In this document: in pieces, positions 13,171 through 15,302 of the stretch
Numbering within the stretch: position 1 is the stretch's first letter
Layout: each line of letters starts with the position of its first letter
Made by a program: the position numbers and the translations under genes
DNA from: CAKSQF01 sp964582375
GTDB lineage: Bacteria > Bacillota > Clostridia > Oscillospirales > CAG-272
Assembly: GCA_964582375.1 (NCBI GenBank)
Contig: CAZORL010000036.1
Location: forward strand, 1 to 15,302
Direction of reading: 5' to 3'
Length of the DNA: 15,302 nt
Notes under the pieces: generated by a model
The model's input: the letters and a program-made list of their open reading frames with translations, nothing else
What the model was told of the DNA's origin: nothing
Databases searched by the model: none

Positions 13171-14199
13171 TTAGATAAGATCGGCAACGTCGAGTATCAA
13201 TTTTTCGGTCTTTTCCCAACCGAGACAAGGGTCTGTTATCGATTTTCCGAACACGCCCTCGCCGATCTTTTGTGCGCCGTCCTCGAGATAGCTCTCTATC
13301 ATAAATCCCTTGACCATCCTCTTGATACTGTCATTATGACGGCAAGAATGAAGAACCTCTTTTACGATCCTCGGCTGTTCAAGCGGATTTTTGCCGGAGT
13401 TTGCATGGTTAGTATCAACAACAACGCCCATGTTTGCCAGATCTTTCGAAGAATAGAGATCGTATAGCCTTACAAGATCCTCATAATGGTAGTTCGGCAT
13501 AGATTTGCCGTAAGCGTCAACATAACCGCGCAAAATCGCGTGAGCATAGGGATTACCGGTAGTATTCACTTCCCAGCCGCGATATATGAATGAATGCGGA
13601 TGTTGTGCCGCGGTTATCGAATTGATCATTACCGTAAGATCACCGCCCGTGGGATTTTTCATTCCGACGGGAACATCAAGTCCGGATGCAAGCAGTCTGT
13701 GCTCTTGGTTCTCGGTCGATCTTGCGCCAACTGCGTTATAAGAAAGCAGGTCCGAGAGATATCTGTGATTTGCCGGATATAGCATTTCGTCTGCGGATGA
13801 CAGTCCGGTTTCGTCAAGGACTCTTGCGTGAAGTTCTCTTATCGCGATTATGCCATTATAGATATCGGGCTTGCCTGTCGGGTCGGGTTGATGCATCATC
13901 CCTTTGTATCCGTCACCTGTAGTTCTCGGCTTATTCGTATAAATACGCGGAATAAGGATCAGCTTGTCCTCGACCTCATCCTGCATTTTTTTCAGTCTGT
14001 AGACATATTCCATGACGCTTGCCTCGCAGTCGGCGGAACAGGGACCGATGACGAGGAGCATTTTGTTTGATCTTCCTTCGAATATCGCACGAACTTCATC
14101 GTCCCTCTTTTTCTTTGCCTCGACCGCCTGCTTTGTAAGCGGATATTTTTCCTTCATTTCCATAGGAATCGGAAGTTTTCTTAAGAAATCCATTGCCAT
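13171..14199 (-). CDS. aroF: 3-deoxy-7-phosphoheptulonate synthase (DAHP synthase, AroG/AroF type I)
   Basis: This 342-residue enzyme joins phosphoenolpyruvate and erythrose 4-phosphate in the first step of aromatic amino acid synthesis. It is the AroG/AroF/AroH class. Conserved blocks are IGPCSADCE (51-59), RIYTNKPRTTGDGYKG (85-100), GARSTENQEHR (158-168), PVGMKNPTGG (177-186), VVDTNHANSGK (260-270) and IESYLEDGAQ (301-310). The four metal ligands are visible as Cys54, His265, Glu302 and Asp323. There is no fused chorismate mutase domain. I chose ATG 14199 because AGAGG lies 8 bases upstream; ATG 14193 is two codons later. An open frame continues upstream to a GTG at 14280, inside the leader, and is probably not translated as part of the enzyme. 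The precise paralogue name (aroF, aroG or aroH) is arbitrary. Confidence 0.94.
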   Translation of the reverse strand: MAMDFLRKLPIPMEMKEKYPLTKQAVEAKKKRDDEVRAIFEGRSNKMLLVIGPCSADCEASVMEYVYRLKKMQDEVEDKLILIPRIYTNKPRTTGDGYKGMMHQPDPTGKPDIYNGIIAIRELHARVLDETGLSSADEMLYPANHRYLSDLLSYNAVGARSTENQEHRLLASGLDVPVGMKNPTGGDLTVMINSITAAQHPHSFIYRGWEVNTTGNPYAHAILRGYVDAYGKSMPNYHYEDLVRLYDLYSSKDLANMGVVVDTNHANSGKNPLEQPRIVKEVLHSCRHNDSIKRMVKGFMIESYLEDGAQKIGEGVFGKSITDPCLGWEKTEKLILDVADLI

Positions 14200-14355
14200 T
14201 GTGTTTACCTCTTGTTTTGACTCTTGTACATACCCATTCGCAAGCCACCAAAAAATCACGGGTTGCTCCGAATGTAACACCGCCGTTCAAGTATCGGCGA
14301 TACCATGATGTATATATATCTATCGGTCAGTTCGAAAGCTCTTACGGTGAAAATA
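14200..14355 (-). other. long 5' leader of the DAHP synthase gene
   Basis: About 155 bases separate the predicted transcription start from the gene. It holds a 7-bp hairpin ATCGCCG/CGGCGGT (one G-T pair, around 14279-14301), an overlapping palindrome GTATCG-G-CGATAC (14291-14303), and an open frame in phase with the enzyme that includes Phe-Trp-Trp codons (near 14248-14256). No T-run follows the hairpin, so a classical attenuator is not shown. Confidence 0.4.
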
Positions 14356-14361
14356 CACTAT

Positions 14362-14390
14362 AGTATACCATATTTTTTCGCCCGTGTCAA
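14362..14390 (-). promoter_or_regulatory. sigma-A promoter of the DAHP synthase-degV transcript
   Basis: On the minus strand, TTGACA (14385-14390), a 17-base spacer and TATACT (14362-14367). It is followed by a leader of about 155 bases. Confidence 0.87.
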
Positions 14391-14540
14391 GGTCAAAAAT
14401 GAAAAAAGTCGGCATGTCATCATAGATATCAACAAAATGTAACCTCTTTCGTATCGGTGCATAACATAAAGGTAGGCGCACATAAAACCAGAAAAAAGAA
14501 TGTGACGCCACAACGCAAAAAGAAAGGATCATTTACCGAC
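14391..14540 (+). other. upstream region of the cotJ operon, promoter not identified
   Basis: cotJ operons are known to use the sporulation factor sigma-E. I see CATA-rich stretches (GTGCATAACATAAAGG near 14457-14472 and CACATAAAACC near 14479-14489) that could hold a sigma-E -10, but no convincing -35 at the right distance. No vegetative consensus promoter faces the operon. A ribosome binding site AAAGGAT lies at 14523-14529. Confidence 0.35.
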
Positions 14541-14795
14541 ATGGACTATCAAAGAGCCTATGGTTGCAGAGGAGGACGTGTATACACCTCTCCCTGCACG
14601 CAGATGGCATCGGGACAAAAGGTCAGAGATGCTGACGGCATCTGCGAGTATCCTTCCCTTGCCATGGTTTATCTGCCATATCAAAAGTGGCAGGATCTTT
14701 ACAACCCGAATGACGCCCTTGCAAACGGAACGCTGTTTATCGAGCTTGACAAACCATTCAACGCGGGCAAAAGAGGAGGCAGATCGAGATGTTAA
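14541..14795 (+). CDS. cotJA: spore coat-associated protein CotJA
   Basis: This small protein has 84 residues. Its second half reads PSLAMVYLPYQKWQDLYNP and ALANGTLFIELDKPF, the conserved core of CotJA. The core corresponds to the family pattern LAMAYVPWQ...LY...AL..GT.F.ELDKPF. The N-terminal part, rich in Cys, Gly and Arg, and the basic tail GKRGGRSRC are variable regions. It is a component of the inner spore coat, made in the mother cell. The ATG at 14541 was chosen because AAAGGAT lies upstream and because the longer open frame from a GTG at 14457 would add a lysine-rich stretch foreign to the family. Its last seven bases overlap the cotJB start, so the two are translationally coupled. 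Confidence 0.9.
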   Translation: MDYQRAYGCRGGRVYTSPCTQMASGQKVRDADGICEYPSLAMVYLPYQKWQDLYNPNDALANGTLFIELDKPFNAGKRGGRSRC

Positions 14796-15064
14796 ACGAT
14801 CGCGAAAGAGCCTGCGGGCAAAGAGGCATTTGCAAAGCAGCTCTCATGCGTCAAATACAAGAGCTTGGATTTGCCGTTATTGAGACAAGGATGTACCTTG
14901 ATATGTACGACTCAACAGATGCCGCAGAGTATCTTAATGAAAAATCGGACGCACTTGCCAAGGCATGTGCGATGTATGAGCGTGAGTACGGACCGCTGAC
15001 CATCTCTGCCGGGGCGGACGGATGGACAAAGACACCGTGGCCGTGGGAAAGCGAGGCGAACTGA
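14789..15064 (+). CDS. cotJB: spore coat protein CotJB
   Basis: This 91-residue protein matches the CotJB family. It has a helical first half LMRQIQELGFAVIETRMYLD (19-38), a second helix region ALAKACAMYEREYGPL, and the closing motif GPLTIS...W...PWPWE that marks the family. It works with CotJA and CotJC in the spore coat. The ATG at 14789 sits inside the end of cotJA and is preceded by GAGGAGG nine bases upstream, a strong ribosome binding site. Three bases after its stop, cotJC begins. Nothing in it is truncated or unusual, in contrast to the gene that follows. Confidence 0.92.
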   Translation: MLNDRERACGQRGICKAALMRQIQELGFAVIETRMYLDMYDSTDAAEYLNEKSDALAKACAMYEREYGPLTISAGADGWTKTPWPWESEAN

Positions 15065-15067
15065 AAA

Positions 15068-15302
15068 ATGTGGTTATACCAAAAAAATCTTGAATACCCC
15101 GTAAAGATCAAAAATCCGAACCCGGCGTTCGCAAAGATCATAATAAGCCAGATCGGAGGTCCCGATGGCGAGGCGGGTGCGGCAATGCGCTATCTTCAAC
15201 AGCGATACGCAATGCCAAACAGAAAAGTCGCGGGGATGCTCACTGACGTCGGTAGAGAAGCCTCTGAAATGTTCCTTTCAGAGGCTACCGCTTTTTTTGA
15301 TG
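15068..15302 (+). CDS. cotJC: spore coat protein CotJC (manganese catalase family), N-terminal part; possibly truncated
   Basis: The first 62 residues are clear CotJC: MWLYQKNLEYPVKIKNPNP, then GGPDGEAGAAMRYLQQRYAM and AGMLTDVG. Family members normally continue with TEELAHLEM, giving a metal-ligand Glu and His, and reach about 190-200 residues. Here, after DVGREA, the sequence instead encodes SEMFLSEATAFF, which does not match. The same DNA forms a strong intrinsic terminator (15251-15298). The frame is still open at the window end, so the final length is unknown. As it stands, the ferritin-like manganese centre could not form. The start at 15068 is three bases after the cotJB stop, with a weak GAGG upstream. 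Either the gene is deleted here or the window joins two pieces of DNA. Confidence 0.85.
   Translation, partial: MWLYQKNLEYPVKIKNPNPAFAKIIISQIGGPDGEAGAAMRYLQQRYAMPNRKVAGMLTDVGREASEMFLSEATAFFD
15251..15298 (+). terminator. intrinsic terminator inside the cotJC reading frame
   Basis: GCCTCTGAAA (15260-15269) pairs perfectly with TTTCAGAGGC (15276-15285) around loop TGTTCC. An outer GGTA/TACC pair (15251-15254 with 15286-15289) has a five-base bulge. Seven T follow (15292-15298). It coincides with the point where CotJC homology ends. Confidence 0.9.

Noticed and set aside
14200..14280. Start of DAHP synthase at GTG 14280 with 27 more residues
   Set aside because: The ATG at 14199 has a well-placed AGAGG and matches the usual start of the family. 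The extension has no good ribosome binding site.
14457..14540. Longer CotJA starting at GTG 14457
   Set aside because: It adds a lysine-rich stretch atypical of the family and lies where the sporulation promoter and ribosome binding site are expected.
1..15302. Defence system, prophage, insertion sequence or CRISPR array
   Set aside because: No transposase, integrase, Cas, nuclease or regular spacer-repeat pattern was found in any frame; the recognised genes are metabolic, transport and sporulation genes.

Overview
The window looks like chromosomal DNA of a spore-forming member of the Firmicutes, most likely class Clostridia. The grounds are a cotJA-cotJB-cotJC spore-coat cluster at the right edge, a lysine riboswitch of the Gram-positive type, a FakA/DegV fatty-acid kinase pair, purine-rich ribosome binding sites, and sigma-A promoters very close to TTGACA-17-TATAAT. 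I see no phage, IS element or CRISPR. Most of it is housekeeping and transport genes, with several broken genes among them.

Layout. (1) At 1-62 is the 5' part of a tRNA-Lys(UUU) on the minus strand with its own promoter. (2) Divergent from it, at 242-3063, is a lysine-riboswitch-controlled ABC importer: promoter, aptamer, terminator hairpin, lipoprotein binding protein, permease, ATPase, terminator. The binding protein is circularly permuted: the sequence that normally forms the second lobe comes first, and the usual N-terminal lobe comes last. (3) At 3065-4670, on the minus strand, are a frameshifted TetR-type regulator, a cysteine-rich DUF3795-like protein and a small nitroreductase. (4) At 4741-5182 is a decayed C-terminal remnant of a glycoside hydrolase family 32 gene, directly behind a good promoter. 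(5) At 5209-9600, on the plus strand, is an ion-transport block: a CNNM/CorC-type transporter with CBS domains, TrkA, and the potassium channel subunit TrkH. (6) At 9614-14199, on the minus strand, are DAHP synthase, a DegV protein (FakB type), FakA and a glycerophosphodiester phosphodiesterase. (7) At 14541-15302, on the plus strand, is cotJA-cotJB-cotJC, with cotJC homology ending abruptly at an intrinsic terminator.

How the parts work together. The riboswitch makes the importer a lysine-repressed uptake system, so the permuted binding protein probably binds lysine. TrkA/TrkH and the CNNM protein handle K+ and divalent cations. FakA with the DegV protein activates fatty acids for phospholipid synthesis, and the phosphodiesterase belongs to phospholipid turnover. 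DAHP synthase starts aromatic amino acid synthesis.

The observations most worth a second look are the permuted binding protein under a lysine riboswitch, the perfect 13-bp inverted repeat that holds the nitroreductase -10 box in its loop and its ribosome binding site in its stem, the terminator inside cotJC, the frameshift in the TetR gene beside its likely operator, and the sugar-hydrolase remnant that may now be the leader of the cation transporter operon. All family assignments come from reading motifs by eye. No database search was possible.
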